A DNA stretch of 64,000 nucleotides, taken from Kineosporia aurantiaca JCM 3230 (GTDB lineage: Bacteria; Actinomycetota; Actinomycetes; Actinomycetales; Kineosporiaceae). The position numbers were made by a program, and so were the translations under genes. The stretch is from assembly GCA_000719025.1 (NCBI GenBank), contig JODP01000004.1, positions 124,001-188,000 of the forward strand, in the 5' to 3' direction. Below are positions 33,718 through 41,668 of the stretch, piece by piece. Positions within the stretch are counted from its first letter, which is position 1. Each line of letters opens with the position of its first letter. Under the pieces are notes generated by a model. The model was not told the origin of the DNA. It worked only from the letters and a program-made list of their open reading frames with translations, and did no database searches.

Positions 33718-35094
33718 ATGCCGACGAGTTCGGTTGACCAGCAGCGGTTCTGGAACCCGAAGACCGAGTGCCTGCCCCGCGAGCAGCTGGCCGCGCTCCA
33801 GCTGGCCAAGCTGCGCGCGGTCACTGCCTGGGCGGCCGCCCGCAGCCCCTTCTACCAGCGCAGCTTCCGGGCCGCGGGGTTCGCGCCGGAGCAGCTGAAG
33901 ACCCTGGACGACCTGCGCCGGATCCCGCTGCTGACCCGCGACGAGTGGATGAACAGCCAGAACGAGCACCCGCCGTACGGTGAGCTGCCGGTGGCCGGGC
34001 CGGAGAAGGCGATCCGGATCCACACCACCAGTGGCACTTCCGGACGCACCCCGCTGCGCGCCCTGGACTCGCGCAAGGACTGGACCTGGGCCGCCGAGAT
34101 GTGGGCCTACGCGCTCTGGGGCATGGGGGTGCGGCCGCACGACGTGGGCTATCTGGCCTTCGGGTACGGCTCGTTCATCGGCTTCTGGGGCCTGCACAAC
34201 GGCCTGGAGAAGCTCGGTGCCCTCACCGTGCCCGGCGGCGCCCAGAGCACCGCGGCCCGGGTTCAGCAGATCATCGGTTTCGGCGCGACCGTGGTCGGCA
34301 CCACCCCGACCTACGCGCTGCGGATGGCCCAGGAGGCCGAGGCGCTCGGCATCGACCTGCCCGGCAGCAAGGTCACCCGGCTGGTGCTGTCCGGCGAGCC
34401 GGCCGGCTCGATCGTCGAGACCAAGGCCCTGATCGAACGGCTCTGGGGCGCCAAGACGTTCGACACCGCGGGGATGACCGAGATCTCCACCATCTTCATG
34501 TTCGAGCCGGAGAACCAGCCCGGCGGCTGCCACATCATCGAGGACCACTTCGTCGAGGAGACGATCGACCCGGTGACCGCCGAGCCGGTCGGCTACGGCG
34601 AGCGCGGGGAGCGGGTCACCACCTCGTTCGGGCGCAGCATGATCCCGCTGCTGCGCTACCGCACGGCCGACCTGGTGGTCCGTCAGCCGGCGGCCTCGGC
34701 GAACAACGGACGCACCTGGGACCTCTACGAGGGCGGCATCGTCGGGCGCGCGGACGACATGAAACTGGTGCGTGGGACCAACGTCTATCCGGGCGCCATC
34801 GAGGCGATCGTGCGGCAGCACGACGGTATTGAGGAGTTCCAGGTCCGGATCGAGCGGCGCGGGCTGCGCGACGAGGTGGTCCTGGTGGTGGAAACGCTGT
34901 CGAGCTTCGACGAGAACGCCTGGCGGAACCTGTCCGGGGCGCTGGGCGGTCAGCTGGCCGAGGCCCACGAGGGCCTGCGCTTCATCCTGGAACGGGCCGA
35001 GACCGGCGCCCTGCCCCGCTTCGAGCTCAAGGCCAAGCGGCTGTCCGACCTGCGGCCGGTGGCCGAGCACACCAGCATCCGCACCAACGCCTAG
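33718..35094 (+). CDS. PaaK-type AMP-dependent CoA ligase, probable anthranilate-CoA ligase
   Basis: The ATG at 33718, downstream of GGAGGACG, gives 458 residues, the usual length for phenylacetate-CoA ligase family enzymes; 43 upstream in-frame codons are unlikely. Adenylation motifs: TTSGTSGRTPLRA (P-loop), DTAGMTEIS, YRTADLVV and the hinge GRADDMKLVRGTNVYP. The C-terminal domain has PRFELKAKR. It forms an acyl adenylate and then a CoA thioester of an aryl acid. Substrate assignment to anthranilate is inferred from the monooxygenase fusion, tryptophan dioxygenase and kynureninase genes downstream. Confidence 0.85.
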   Translation: MPTSSVDQQRFWNPKTECLPREQLAALQLAKLRAVTAWAAARSPFYQRSFRAAGFAPEQLKTLDDLRRIPLLTRDEWMNSQNEHPPYGELPVAGPEKAIRIHTTSGTSGRTPLRALDSRKDWTWAAEMWAYALWGMGVRPHDVGYLAFGYGSFIGFWGLHNGLEKLGALTVPGGAQSTAARVQQIIGFGATVVGTTPTYALRMAQEAEALGIDLPGSKVTRLVLSGEPAGSIVETKALIERLWGAKTFDTAGMTEISTIFMFEPENQPGGCHIIEDHFVEETIDPVTAEPVGYGERGERVTTSFGRSMIPLLRYRTADLVVRQPAASANNGRTWDLYEGGIVGRADDMKLVRGTNVYPGAIEAIVRQHDGIEEFQVRIERRGLRDEVVLVVETLSSFDENAWRNLSGALGGQLAEAHEGLRFILERAETGALPRFELKAKRLSDLRPVAEHTSIRTNA

Positions 35095-35103
35095 GAGATC
35101 ACC

Positions 35104-35304
35104 GTGCCTCAGGACCTGTTGCAGAACGAGCTCACCGACGAGGAGGCCAAGCTTCTGGACGTCTACCTCAGGTTGCGGGAGCTGGTCCAGGAAGCGGTCA
35201 CCCCCTGCGTCTCGGCCAATGCCAAGGCCGCTCTGGCCCCCGTCGCGGTCGCGGTGACCGACCTCGGGCTGCGGTTCGAGCACCTGGTCGACGAGGACGT
35301 CTGA
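35104..35304 (+). CDS. Small helical protein of unknown function
   Basis: A 66-residue acidic protein with GTG start and AGGAGA 5-10 bases upstream, lying 9 bases after the ligase and 2 bases before the FAH gene. Two amphipathic helices are visible (EEAKLLDVYLRLRELVQEAV and ANAKAALAPVAVAVTDLGLR), joined by a short Pro-Cys turn. The position suggests a small subunit or chaperone for a neighbouring enzyme. I do not recognise the family. Confidence 0.65.
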   Translation: MPQDLLQNELTDEEAKLLDVYLRLRELVQEAVTPCVSANAKAALAPVAVAVTDLGLRFEHLVDEDV

Positions 35305-35306
35305 TC

Positions 35307-36170
35307 GTGCGCCTGGCCTCCGTCCGTCTGAACGGCGAACTGCGGATCGGAATGGTGGACGTCGGTGACGACAGTGTTTTCGTCTCCAGTTCTCTGGTCG
35401 CAACCGTGGACGACGTCGTGCGCGGCCTGATCGGTCTCGACCAGGTTTTCTCCGTCGGTGAGCGAATTGCCCTGGAGGACGCCGATCTCGCCGCACCGGT
35501 TTCCCGGTTCAACCGTGACCTGCTCTGCACCGGCTGGAACTATCTGGACCACTTCTACGAGACCGAGGGCAAGCGCTCGGACGGCAAACCCCCCGAGCAC
35601 CCGAACTTCTTCACCCGAGGGCCGGACAGCGTGATCGGCCCGCGCGACGACATCGCCTGGGATCCGGAGCTTTCCCAGCGCTACGACTACGAGGCCGAAC
35701 TGGCCCTGGTGATCGGGCTGGACGGCCGCTCCATCCCGGAGGATCAGGCCTCGAAGCACGTTTTCGGGGTGATGGTCGCCAACGACGTCTCGCTGCGCGA
35801 TCTGCAGTTCCGGCACGGCGGGCAGTGGCTGAAGGGCAAGAGCATCGACCGCACCTGCCCGCTCGGCCCCTGGATCACCACCCTGGACGAGATCGACCCC
35901 TCGGACCTGGAGATCACCTGCCGGGTGAACGGCGAGCTGCTGCAGTCGGCCTCGACCGCGCAGCTGGCCTTCTCGGTGCCGCGGCTGCTGGCCGAACTCA
36001 GTCAGGGTATGACGTTGCGCGCCGGAGACGTGATCCTGACCGGCACCCCTTCCGGCATCGGCAACGCCCGCGACCCGCAGATCCGGCTCGGCGAGGGTGA
36101 TCTGGTCGAGACCGGGATCGCCGGACTGGGGTCGCTGGTCAACCGGGTCGTCCGATCGTCCCTGCTCTAG
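35307..36170 (+). CDS. Fumarylacetoacetate hydrolase family protein
   Basis: A 287-residue FAH-fold enzyme with GTG start. The metal ligands are visible as Glu-x-Glu in YDYEAELALVIG (about residues 126-130) and Asp in VANDVSLRDLQ; KGKSIDRTCPLGPW and LTGTPSGIG complete the active site. Family members hydrolyse C-C bonds in 1,3-dicarbonyl ring-cleavage products (fumarylpyruvate, oxohepta-enedioates) or decarboxylate. It fits as a late step after ring opening by the cupin. Overlaps the convergent PaaX gene by 4 bases. Confidence 0.87.
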   Translation: MRLASVRLNGELRIGMVDVGDDSVFVSSSLVATVDDVVRGLIGLDQVFSVGERIALEDADLAAPVSRFNRDLLCTGWNYLDHFYETEGKRSDGKPPEHPNFFTRGPDSVIGPRDDIAWDPELSQRYDYEAELALVIGLDGRSIPEDQASKHVFGVMVANDVSLRDLQFRHGGQWLKGKSIDRTCPLGPWITTLDEIDPSDLEITCRVNGELLQSASTAQLAFSVPRLLAELSQGMTLRAGDVILTGTPSGIGNARDPQIRLGEGDLVETGIAGLGSLVNRVVRSSLL

Positions 36171-37012
36171 CTGGTGGCGAGGGTGGCCCGGGCGTGGCGC
36201 TCGGCCGGCCCGGCCCACTCCTGCTGCAGTTCGGAGAACAGCCGCCCGGCTCGCTCCCCCGCCCAGTCCTCACCCACCACCTCGACCGGCAGGCCCGGAT
36301 CCAGGAACGGCAGCCGGCGCCAGACCGTCAGCGCGGTCAGGTAGTCCCGGAAGGCGGCCGGATCATCGTGCGCAATCCGCAGCCGGGGCTTCCAGACGGC
36401 GATGAACTCCTCGTACTGGGCGGCCAGGCCGGCCAGGTCCCACCAGCCCGCCGCCTCCTTCTCGACCTGCCCGAAGCCCAGGTAGTCGCTGCGGAACAGG
36501 GTGACGAACCCGTCCAGCCCGTCCCGGGCCAGCACCGCCCGGGTGTCCGCCTCCCGATGGCCGGGCGCGATCCAGACCCCGGAGGAGACCGTGCCGAAGC
36601 CCAGCCAGACCAGCCGGCTGCGCAGGAGGTGCCGCTTGTTGCGCTCGGACTCCGGGATGCTGAACACGGCCAGCAGCCACCCGTCGGCCAGGCCGGCCCG
36701 GGGGTGCTCGAAGATCCGCTGGTCCCCCTCCGCCAGCATGCTCAGCCCGGCCTCGGACAGCGTGTACCCGGCCACGCCGTCCCGCTTCTCCGCCTCCAGC
36801 ACCCCGCGGCGCTTCAGCCGCAGGATGGACGAGCGGACGGCGGGCGCGTCGACCTCGAGGAAGGCCATCAGCCGGATCAGCCCGGCCACGCTCATCCAGC
36901 CGCCCGAGCGGCGGGCGTACAGCCCGTACGTGGTCACGATCAGGCTGCGCGGCGCGGCCCCGGCATGGCTGCCCTCGCCACCCTCGCCGTCCTCCTCGGG
37001 CTCGTCCGTCAC
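36167..37012 (-). CDS. PaaX family transcriptional repressor
   Basis: A 281-residue regulator. The N-terminal PaaX winged helix (SLIVTTYGLYARRSGGWMSV, with VRSSILRLKRRGVLEAEKRD) is followed by the central ferredoxin-like domain (GWLLAVFSIPESERNKRHLL) and the C-terminal domain with WWDLAGLAAQYEEF. PaaX represses phenylacetate catabolism in response to phenylacetyl-CoA, so an aryl-CoA ligand is the natural guess: here possibly anthraniloyl-CoA. It is second in a two-gene operon behind RidA (10-base gap). A paralogue lies at 44599. Confidence 0.88.
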   Translation of the reverse strand: MTDEPEEDGEGGEGSHAGAAPRSLIVTTYGLYARRSGGWMSVAGLIRLMAFLEVDAPAVRSSILRLKRRGVLEAEKRDGVAGYTLSEAGLSMLAEGDQRIFEHPRAGLADGWLLAVFSIPESERNKRHLLRSRLVWLGFGTVSSGVWIAPGHREADTRAVLARDGLDGFVTLFRSDYLGFGQVEKEAAGWWDLAGLAAQYEEFIAVWKPRLRIAHDDPAAFRDYLTALTVWRRLPFLDPGLPVEVVGEDWAGERAGRLFSELQQEWAGPAERHARATLATS

Positions 37013-37022
37013 GAACCCGACC

Positions 37023-37478
37023 TTATCGACCGGCCGCGGGCCGGATCAGCCGGGACGACGGGATCCGGGCCACACCGAGGATCTCGATCATCGCCTCGGG
37101 CTGCCAGAGCGCCGTGCAGCCGATCCCCGCCATCGCCGGATAGACCGGCCCGGCCAGTTCCCGCCAGACCGCGCCGATCTCGCGGCCGTGGGCCTGGTAG
37201 TCCGGGATGTCGGTGAGGTAGATCGTGATGCTGACCAGATCCTCCGGCACCCCGCCGGCCTCGCGCAGGGTGGCCAGCACGTTGCCGAAGGCCTGCCGGA
37301 ACTGCGGCACGATCCCGCCCGGCACGATCCGCATCTCCGCGTCCAGCGCGGTCTGGCCGCCCAGATACAGCATGTCCCCGCTCAGCGTGCCGTGCGAATA
37401 GCCCCGGGGCACCGGCAGCGAGGCCGGGTTGACCGGTACGGGCGTGATCCCAGGCGTGATCTCGGGCGGCTGCGTCAT
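37023..37478 (-). CDS. RidA/YjgF family enamine/imine deaminase
   Basis: A 151-residue RidA-fold protein: GDMLYLGGQTALD, PGGIVPQFRQAFGNVLATL, VSITIYLTDI and YPAMAGIGCTALWQPEAMIEI. The Arg that anchors the substrate carboxylate in RidA (usually in TRxAV) is not obvious here, as in several catabolic RidA subfamilies. Some of those deaminate aromatic ring-cleavage products such as 2-aminomuconate. The enzyme would suit hydrolysis of the enamine left when anthraniloyl-CoA is reduced. It is divergent from the cupin gene. Confidence 0.83.
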   Translation of the reverse strand: MTQPPEITPGITPVPVNPASLPVPRGYSHGTLSGDMLYLGGQTALDAEMRIVPGGIVPQFRQAFGNVLATLREAGGVPEDLVSITIYLTDIPDYQAHGREIGAVWRELAGPVYPAMAGIGCTALWQPEAMIEILGVARIPSSRLIRPAAGR

Positions 37479-37495
37479 GTTATTGACTCTACATG

Positions 37496-37517
37496 ACGAC
37501 CGTGCGAGATTCGATAT
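37496..37517. promoter_or_regulatory. Candidate PaaX-type operator between ridA and cupin genes
   Basis: ACGACCGT and TCGATA separated by 7 bases lie in the 63-base divergent promoter region. The same two words with the same spacing occur upstream of the tryptophan dioxygenase gene (41612-41632). Sharing between two promoter regions of one cluster suggests a common regulator; assignment to PaaX is inference. Confidence 0.4.
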
Positions 37518-37541
37518 AACCGGACCAGCGGAGGTGTTCTG

Positions 37542-38027
37542 ATGAACTTCGAAGGCTATGAACTAGAGGGCGATCCCACCCCCTGGGCGCTGCCCGACGG
37601 CCGCCTGATGCCGGTGGTCACCCGGGCCGGCGAGGAGGACGGGCACACCGCGCACTCCGGCGGCGCCGTGCGGATCTCCGGGGTCAGCATCCAGCACACC
37701 CCGGCCCGCAAACTCTGGTACGGAAAGGTGCTGAACGATCCGGGTTTCCGGTCGGTCCCGCACCACCACGGCGAGGCCGAGACCGGGGGCTACGTGCTCT
37801 CCGGCCGGGCCCGCATCTACTACGGCCACGCCTACGAGGAGTACGTCGACCTGGAGACCGGCGACTGGGTCTTCGTCCCGCCGTTCCTGCCCCACGTCGA
37901 GTGCAACATGTCGACCAAGGAGGAGCTGGTCTGGATGACCACCCGCACCCCGGAGAACATCGTGGTCAACTTCGACGACGTCCCCGACACCACGCTCACC
38001 GGCTTCCACCGCCCCAACCCCTCGTGA
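37542..38027 (+). CDS. Cupin domain protein, possible dioxygenase
   Basis: A 161-residue single cupin. The two cupin motifs supply metal ligands: VPHHHGEAETGGYVLSG (His, His, Glu) and PPFLPHVECN (His). It is much shorter than gentisate dioxygenase (bicupin) and lacks the motifs of 3-hydroxyanthranilate dioxygenase. Position between RidA and the thioesterase/monooxygenase genes suggests a role in ring cleavage or in handling an unstable intermediate. ATG with GGAGG upstream. Its stop codon lies inside a GTGATCATG repeat element. Confidence 0.78.
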   Translation: MNFEGYELEGDPTPWALPDGRLMPVVTRAGEEDGHTAHSGGAVRISGVSIQHTPARKLWYGKVLNDPGFRSVPHHHGEAETGGYVLSGRARIYYGHAYEEYVDLETGDWVFVPPFLPHVECNMSTKEELVWMTTRTPENIVVNFDDVPDTTLTGFHRPNPS

Positions 38028-38087
38028 TCATGGACTTTCACCCCCGTGATCATGGACTTTTACCCCGGGGAGGAACTCCATGATCAC
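38021..38087. repeat. GTGATCATG inverted-repeat element
   Basis: Two direct units CGTGATCATGGACTTT start at 38023 and 38045 (22-base period) and an inverted unit TCCATGATCAC follows at 38077-38087. The stop codon of the cupin gene lies in the first unit and the ATG of the thioesterase gene lies in the inverted unit. Same family as the elements at 41423-41515 and 47328-47397. Confidence 0.7.
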
Positions 38088-39003
38088 CGGAGAATCGTCC
38101 GGCGTCCTCACCGGCGTCCTCAATCTCACCCCGGTCGAACCCCAGGTCTTCGACGACGCGTTCGAAGGCACCACCGGCCCCTGCCCCTGGCCCAAGGCCT
38201 ACGGCGGCGACCTGGTCGCGCAGGCGGCAGCCGCAGCGATGCGGACCGCGGGCGAGGACCGGTCCCTCAACTCGATGCACAGCTATTTCCTGCGCCCGGC
38301 CGACATTGGGGCGAGCGTCCGGTACGAGGTGGAGCGACTACGCGACGGGCGCGGCTACTCCACCCGCCAGGTGCGCGCTTTCCAGAACGGCAAGGTCGTC
38401 TACGCCGCACTGGCTTCCTTCGCCGTCGGCGAGGACACCGAGGACTACGCACCTTCCGCGCCCACCGGCGTCCCCAATCCCGAAGATCTCCCGAGCAGCG
38501 CCGAATATCTTGAGGACGCCGGACTCGAGGGCACGATGACCGAACTGTCCCGGGAGTACTGGGCTTCCGGACGAAGTTTCGACATGCGCCATGTGCCCGG
38601 CCCGGTGTACCTCCGGGTGGACGGAGAACCGCAGCCGCACCAGGCCGTCTGGGTGCGGCCGTTCGACGGCCTGGTCGATGTGGCCGGGCTGACCACGCCG
38701 ATGAGGGACGCGGCGGCGCTGGCCTACGTCTGCGACTACACCATTCTCGAGCCGGTCCTGCGCGTCCTCGGGCACCCGTGGGCGCAGGAGGGCCTGGTCA
38801 CCGCCAGCCTCGACCACGCCATGTGGTTCCACCGAGCCCCCTCGATCGAGGGCTGGCTGCTCTACGCCCAGGAGGCCGTGACCGCCCATTCCGGGCGGGG
38901 TCTCGGCCTGGGCCGCTTCTTCACCCGCGAAGGCACTCACCTGGCCACCGTTGCTCAGGAAGGTCTGATCCGCGTCACCCCAGCGAGAGGAACCCCGCGA
39001 TGA
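38080..39003 (+). CDS. Acyl-CoA thioesterase II (TesB-like)
   Basis: A 307-residue double-hotdog thioesterase. Hotdog 1 has AYGGDLVAQAAAAA and LNSMHSYFLRPAD; hotdog 2 has SLDHAMWFHR and GRGLGLGRFFTREGTHLATV with VAQEG. The catalytic Asp (SLDHAMW) and Gln (VAQEG) are visible. It hydrolyses an acyl- or aryl-CoA thioester. Its stop overlaps the monooxygenase ATG (ATGA), so the two are translationally coupled, suggesting it releases CoA from that enzyme's product. GGGGAGG precedes the ATG. Confidence 0.87.
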   Translation: MITGESSGVLTGVLNLTPVEPQVFDDAFEGTTGPCPWPKAYGGDLVAQAAAAAMRTAGEDRSLNSMHSYFLRPADIGASVRYEVERLRDGRGYSTRQVRAFQNGKVVYAALASFAVGEDTEDYAPSAPTGVPNPEDLPSSAEYLEDAGLEGTMTELSREYWASGRSFDMRHVPGPVYLRVDGEPQPHQAVWVRPFDGLVDVAGLTTPMRDAAALAYVCDYTILEPVLRVLGHPWAQEGLVTASLDHAMWFHRAPSIEGWLLYAQEAVTAHSGRGLGLGRFFTREGTHLATVAQEGLIRVTPARGTPR

Positions 39004-41402
39004 GGATCGCCGTCATCGGAGGCGGGCCGGCCGGGCTGTACTTCGGCGCCCTGGCCAAGCAGCTCGACCCGACCCGCGAGATCACCGTGTGGGAACGCAA
39101 CGCCCCGGAGGACACGTTCGGTTTCGGCGTGGTGTTCTCGGACGAGACGCTGGGTGGGATCGAGAACGCGGACACCGGCTTCTACGCCGCAATGGCCGCC
39201 GACTTCGCCCGCTGGAGCGACATCGACATCCACCTCCTGGGCGATGGCGACGGCGAGAGCCACACCGTGGGCGGGCAGGGGTTCGCCGCGCTCAGCCGGC
39301 ACCGGCTGCTCCACCTGCTGCAGCAGCGGTGCCGGGAACTCGGGGTGGACGTCCGCTATCAGAGCACCGCTCCGGACGTGGACGCGCTCCGGGCCGAATA
39401 CGACCTCGTGGTGGCCTCGGACGGGGTCAATTCCGCCGTCCGGGCCCGCTACGCCGCCGAATTCGCGCCCACCCTGGACGTGCGCCGCAACAAGTACATG
39501 TGGCTGGCGACCGACCGGGTGTTCGAGGCCTTCCAGTTCTACGTGAAGCAGACCCCGGCCGGCACCATGCAGGTGCACGGGTACCCGTTCAGCGAAACCG
39601 GTTCCACGTTCATCGTCGAGATGCACGAAGACGTCTGGCGGCGCGCGGGTCTGGACGCCACCGAAGGGCAGGTCTTCGCGCCGGGCGAGTCCGACCAGGC
39701 CGCGATCGACCGGATGTCCGAGGTTTTCGCGGACGCCCTGGACGGCGCGAACCTGCTCGGCAACAACTCCAAGTGGCTGAACTTCACCACCGTCCGCTGC
39801 GAGCACTGGAGCACCGGCAACGTCGTGCTGCTGGGCGACGCGGCGCACACCGCGCACTTCTCCATCGGCTCGGGCACCAAGCTGGCCATGGAGGACGCGC
39901 TGGCCCTGGTCGCCTGCCTGCACGAGCAGCCCTCCACCGCGGCCGCCCTGGCCGCCTACGAGACCGAGCGCCGGCCGGTGGTCGAGTCCACCCAGCGCGC
40001 GGCCCAGGCCTCGCTGGAGTGGTTCGAGAACATCGGGGTCTACGCCGAACAGGCGAGGACCAGCCCGGTGGAGTTCTGCTTCAACCTGATCACCCGCTCC
40101 CGCCGGATCACCTTCGGCAACCTGCGCACCCGGGACGAGCCGTTCGCCGCCCTGGTCCAGCAGGAGTTCGCCGAACGGGCCGGGGGCGACGCGGCCACCC
40201 CGGCCATGTTCCAGCCGTTCCGTCTGGGCCGACTGGAACTGCGCAACCGGGTCGTGGTCTCGGCCATGGACATGTACTCGGCCGTGGACGGCGTGCCCGG
40301 CGACTTCCACCTGGTGCACCTGGGCTCGAAGGCGCTCGGCGGGGCCGGGCTGGTGATGACCGAGATGGTCTGCGTCTCGCCCGAGGGCCGGATCACCCCC
40401 GGCTGTACCGGCCTGTGGACGCAGGCGCAGGAGGACTCCTGGCGGCGGGTGGTGGACTTCGCGCACACCTCCCCCGGGGCCCGGATCGGCGTGCAGATCG
40501 GTCATTCCGGGCGCAAGGGCTCGACCCGGTTGATGTGGGAAGGGATTGACGACCCGCTGCCGGAAAACGGTTGGGACGTCGTCGGGCCCTCCGCGGTTCC
40601 CTACGGGCCCGGTTCGCCGATCCCGCGCGAGATCACCCGCGCCGAGATGTCCGACATTAAGGACGAATTCGTCGCCTCGGCCCGCCGGGCGGCCGCGGCC
40701 GGGTTCGACGTGCTCGAACTGCACTGTGCACACGGCTACCTGCTGTCCTCGTTCCTCTCGCCGATCTCCAACCAGCGCCAGGACGAGTACGGCGGAAGTC
40801 TGGAGAACCGACTGCGGTACCCCCTTGAGGTCTTCGACGCGGTCCGTGCGGTCTGGCCCGCCGATCGTCCGATGATCGTGCGCCTGTCCGCCACCGACTG
40901 GACGCCGGACGGCAACACCGTGGAGGACGCGGTGGCGATGGCCGCGGCGTTCGTGCGGCACGGTGCCGTCGGCATCGACGTCTCCTCGGGGCAGGTGACC
41001 AAGGACGAGAAACCCGCGTACGGACGCTCGTACCAGACTCCGTTCGCAGACCGGATCCGGCACGAGGTCGCGGCCACCGCCCAGGTGGCCGTGATCGCCG
41101 TCGGCGCGATCTCGTCCTACGACGACGTGAACTCGATCCTGCTGGCCGGGCGGGCCGACCTGTGCGCCCTGGGCCGGACCCACCTCTACGACCCGCAATG
41201 GACGCTGCACGCGGCTGCGGAGCAGGAGTACCGGGGAGCGGGAGCCCAGTGGCCGCTTCCCTTCCAGGCGGGCCGCCGGCGTCCCCCATCGGCCCGCACC
41301 GACGCCGTCCGCCCCCGCCTCTCCCTGCTCCGCGCCACCGGCCCGGACGACCAGACCCACCTCCGCTGGCGCCCCACCCCCCTCACCCCCACCCCCGCCT
41401 AA
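39000..41402 (+). CDS. FAD monooxygenase/Old Yellow Enzyme fusion, 2-aminobenzoyl-CoA monooxygenase/reductase type
   Basis: An 800-residue two-domain flavoenzyme. Residues 1-395: salicylate-hydroxylase-like FAD monooxygenase with GGGPAGLYFG (7-16) and GDAAHTAHFSIGSGTK (about 279). Residues from about 402 (MFQPFRLGRLELRNRV): Old Yellow Enzyme barrel with HCAHGYLLSSFLSP (about 574) and EYGGSLENR. This fusion defines 2-aminobenzoyl-CoA monooxygenase/reductase of Azoarcus evansii, which hydroxylates C5 and reduces the ring to 2-amino-5-oxocyclohex-1-enecarboxyl-CoA. The coupled thioesterase is an addition to that scheme. The last 40 residues are Pro/Arg-rich. Confidence 0.9.
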   Translation: MRIAVIGGGPAGLYFGALAKQLDPTREITVWERNAPEDTFGFGVVFSDETLGGIENADTGFYAAMAADFARWSDIDIHLLGDGDGESHTVGGQGFAALSRHRLLHLLQQRCRELGVDVRYQSTAPDVDALRAEYDLVVASDGVNSAVRARYAAEFAPTLDVRRNKYMWLATDRVFEAFQFYVKQTPAGTMQVHGYPFSETGSTFIVEMHEDVWRRAGLDATEGQVFAPGESDQAAIDRMSEVFADALDGANLLGNNSKWLNFTTVRCEHWSTGNVVLLGDAAHTAHFSIGSGTKLAMEDALALVACLHEQPSTAAALAAYETERRPVVESTQRAAQASLEWFENIGVYAEQARTSPVEFCFNLITRSRRITFGNLRTRDEPFAALVQQEFAERAGGDAATPAMFQPFRLGRLELRNRVVVSAMDMYSAVDGVPGDFHLVHLGSKALGGAGLVMTEMVCVSPEGRITPGCTGLWTQAQEDSWRRVVDFAHTSPGARIGVQIGHSGRKGSTRLMWEGIDDPLPENGWDVVGPSAVPYGPGSPIPREITRAEMSDIKDEFVASARRAAAAGFDVLELHCAHGYLLSSFLSPISNQRQDEYGGSLENRLRYPLEVFDAVRAVWPADRPMIVRLSATDWTPDGNTVEDAVAMAAAFVRHGAVGIDVSSGQVTKDEKPAYGRSYQTPFADRIRHEVAATAQVAVIAVGAISSYDDVNSILLAGRADLCALGRTHLYDPQWTLHAAAEQEYRGAGAQWPLPFQAGRRRPPSARTDAVRPRLSLLRATGPDDQTHLRWRPTPLTPTPA

Positions 41403-41422
41403 CCCACCAAAACCACCAAAAC

Positions 41423-41515
41423 CCTCGTGATCATGCAGTTCCGCCCCCGTGATCATGCACCGGCGCCCTGCGGCGTCCTGCATGATCACGGGGGCACTTC
41501 TGCATGATCACGAGG
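41423..41515. repeat. GTGATCATG inverted-repeat element (full copy)
   Basis: Left arm 41423-41459 (CCTCGTGATCATGCA, 7 bases, CCCCGTGATCATGCA) and right arm 41479-41515 are reverse complements except for four mismatches in the 7-base spacer. A 19-base GC-rich loop separates them. Each arm has two units at a 22-base period. It follows the monooxygenase stop by 20 bases and could terminate transcription. Confidence 0.75.
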
Positions 41516-41610
41516 AACTTGGTGGGGTTGGCGTGGACATGTCCGGTGTGGCCGAGATCGCTCGAAGAGCCGCCCGGCGATGAAATCCCGAGTTAACATC
41601 TCACCATCTT

Positions 41611-41641
41611 TACGACCGTCACTATCTCGATACGATCGTCA
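41611..41641. promoter_or_regulatory. Direct-repeat operator upstream of the kynurenine operon
   Basis: TACGACCGTCA (41611-41621) and TACGATCGTCA (41631-41641) are direct repeats exactly 20 bases apart, about two helical turns. They end 27 bases before the GTG at 41669. The first repeat plus following TCGATA matches the ridA/cupin intergenic site. Likely bound by one of the two PaaX proteins. Confidence 0.5.
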
Positions 41642-41668
41642 GGCACCGTCCACCACCGGAGGTTTCCC

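Noticed and set aside
37542..38027. 3-Hydroxyanthranilate 3,4-dioxygenase for the cupin
   Set aside because: Similar length, but it lacks that enzyme's N-terminal pattern and C-terminal Cys motif, and no kynurenine 3-monooxygenase is present.
39000..41402. Salicylyl-CoA 5-hydroxylase instead of anthraniloyl-CoA monooxygenase
   Set aside because: The N-terminal half would fit, but the fused Old Yellow Enzyme domain and the neighbouring tryptophan dioxygenase and kynureninase favour anthraniloyl-CoA. Not fully excluded.
38955..41489. An 844-codon open frame antisense to the monooxygenase fusion
   Set aside because: Shadow of a well supported two-domain flavoenzyme.
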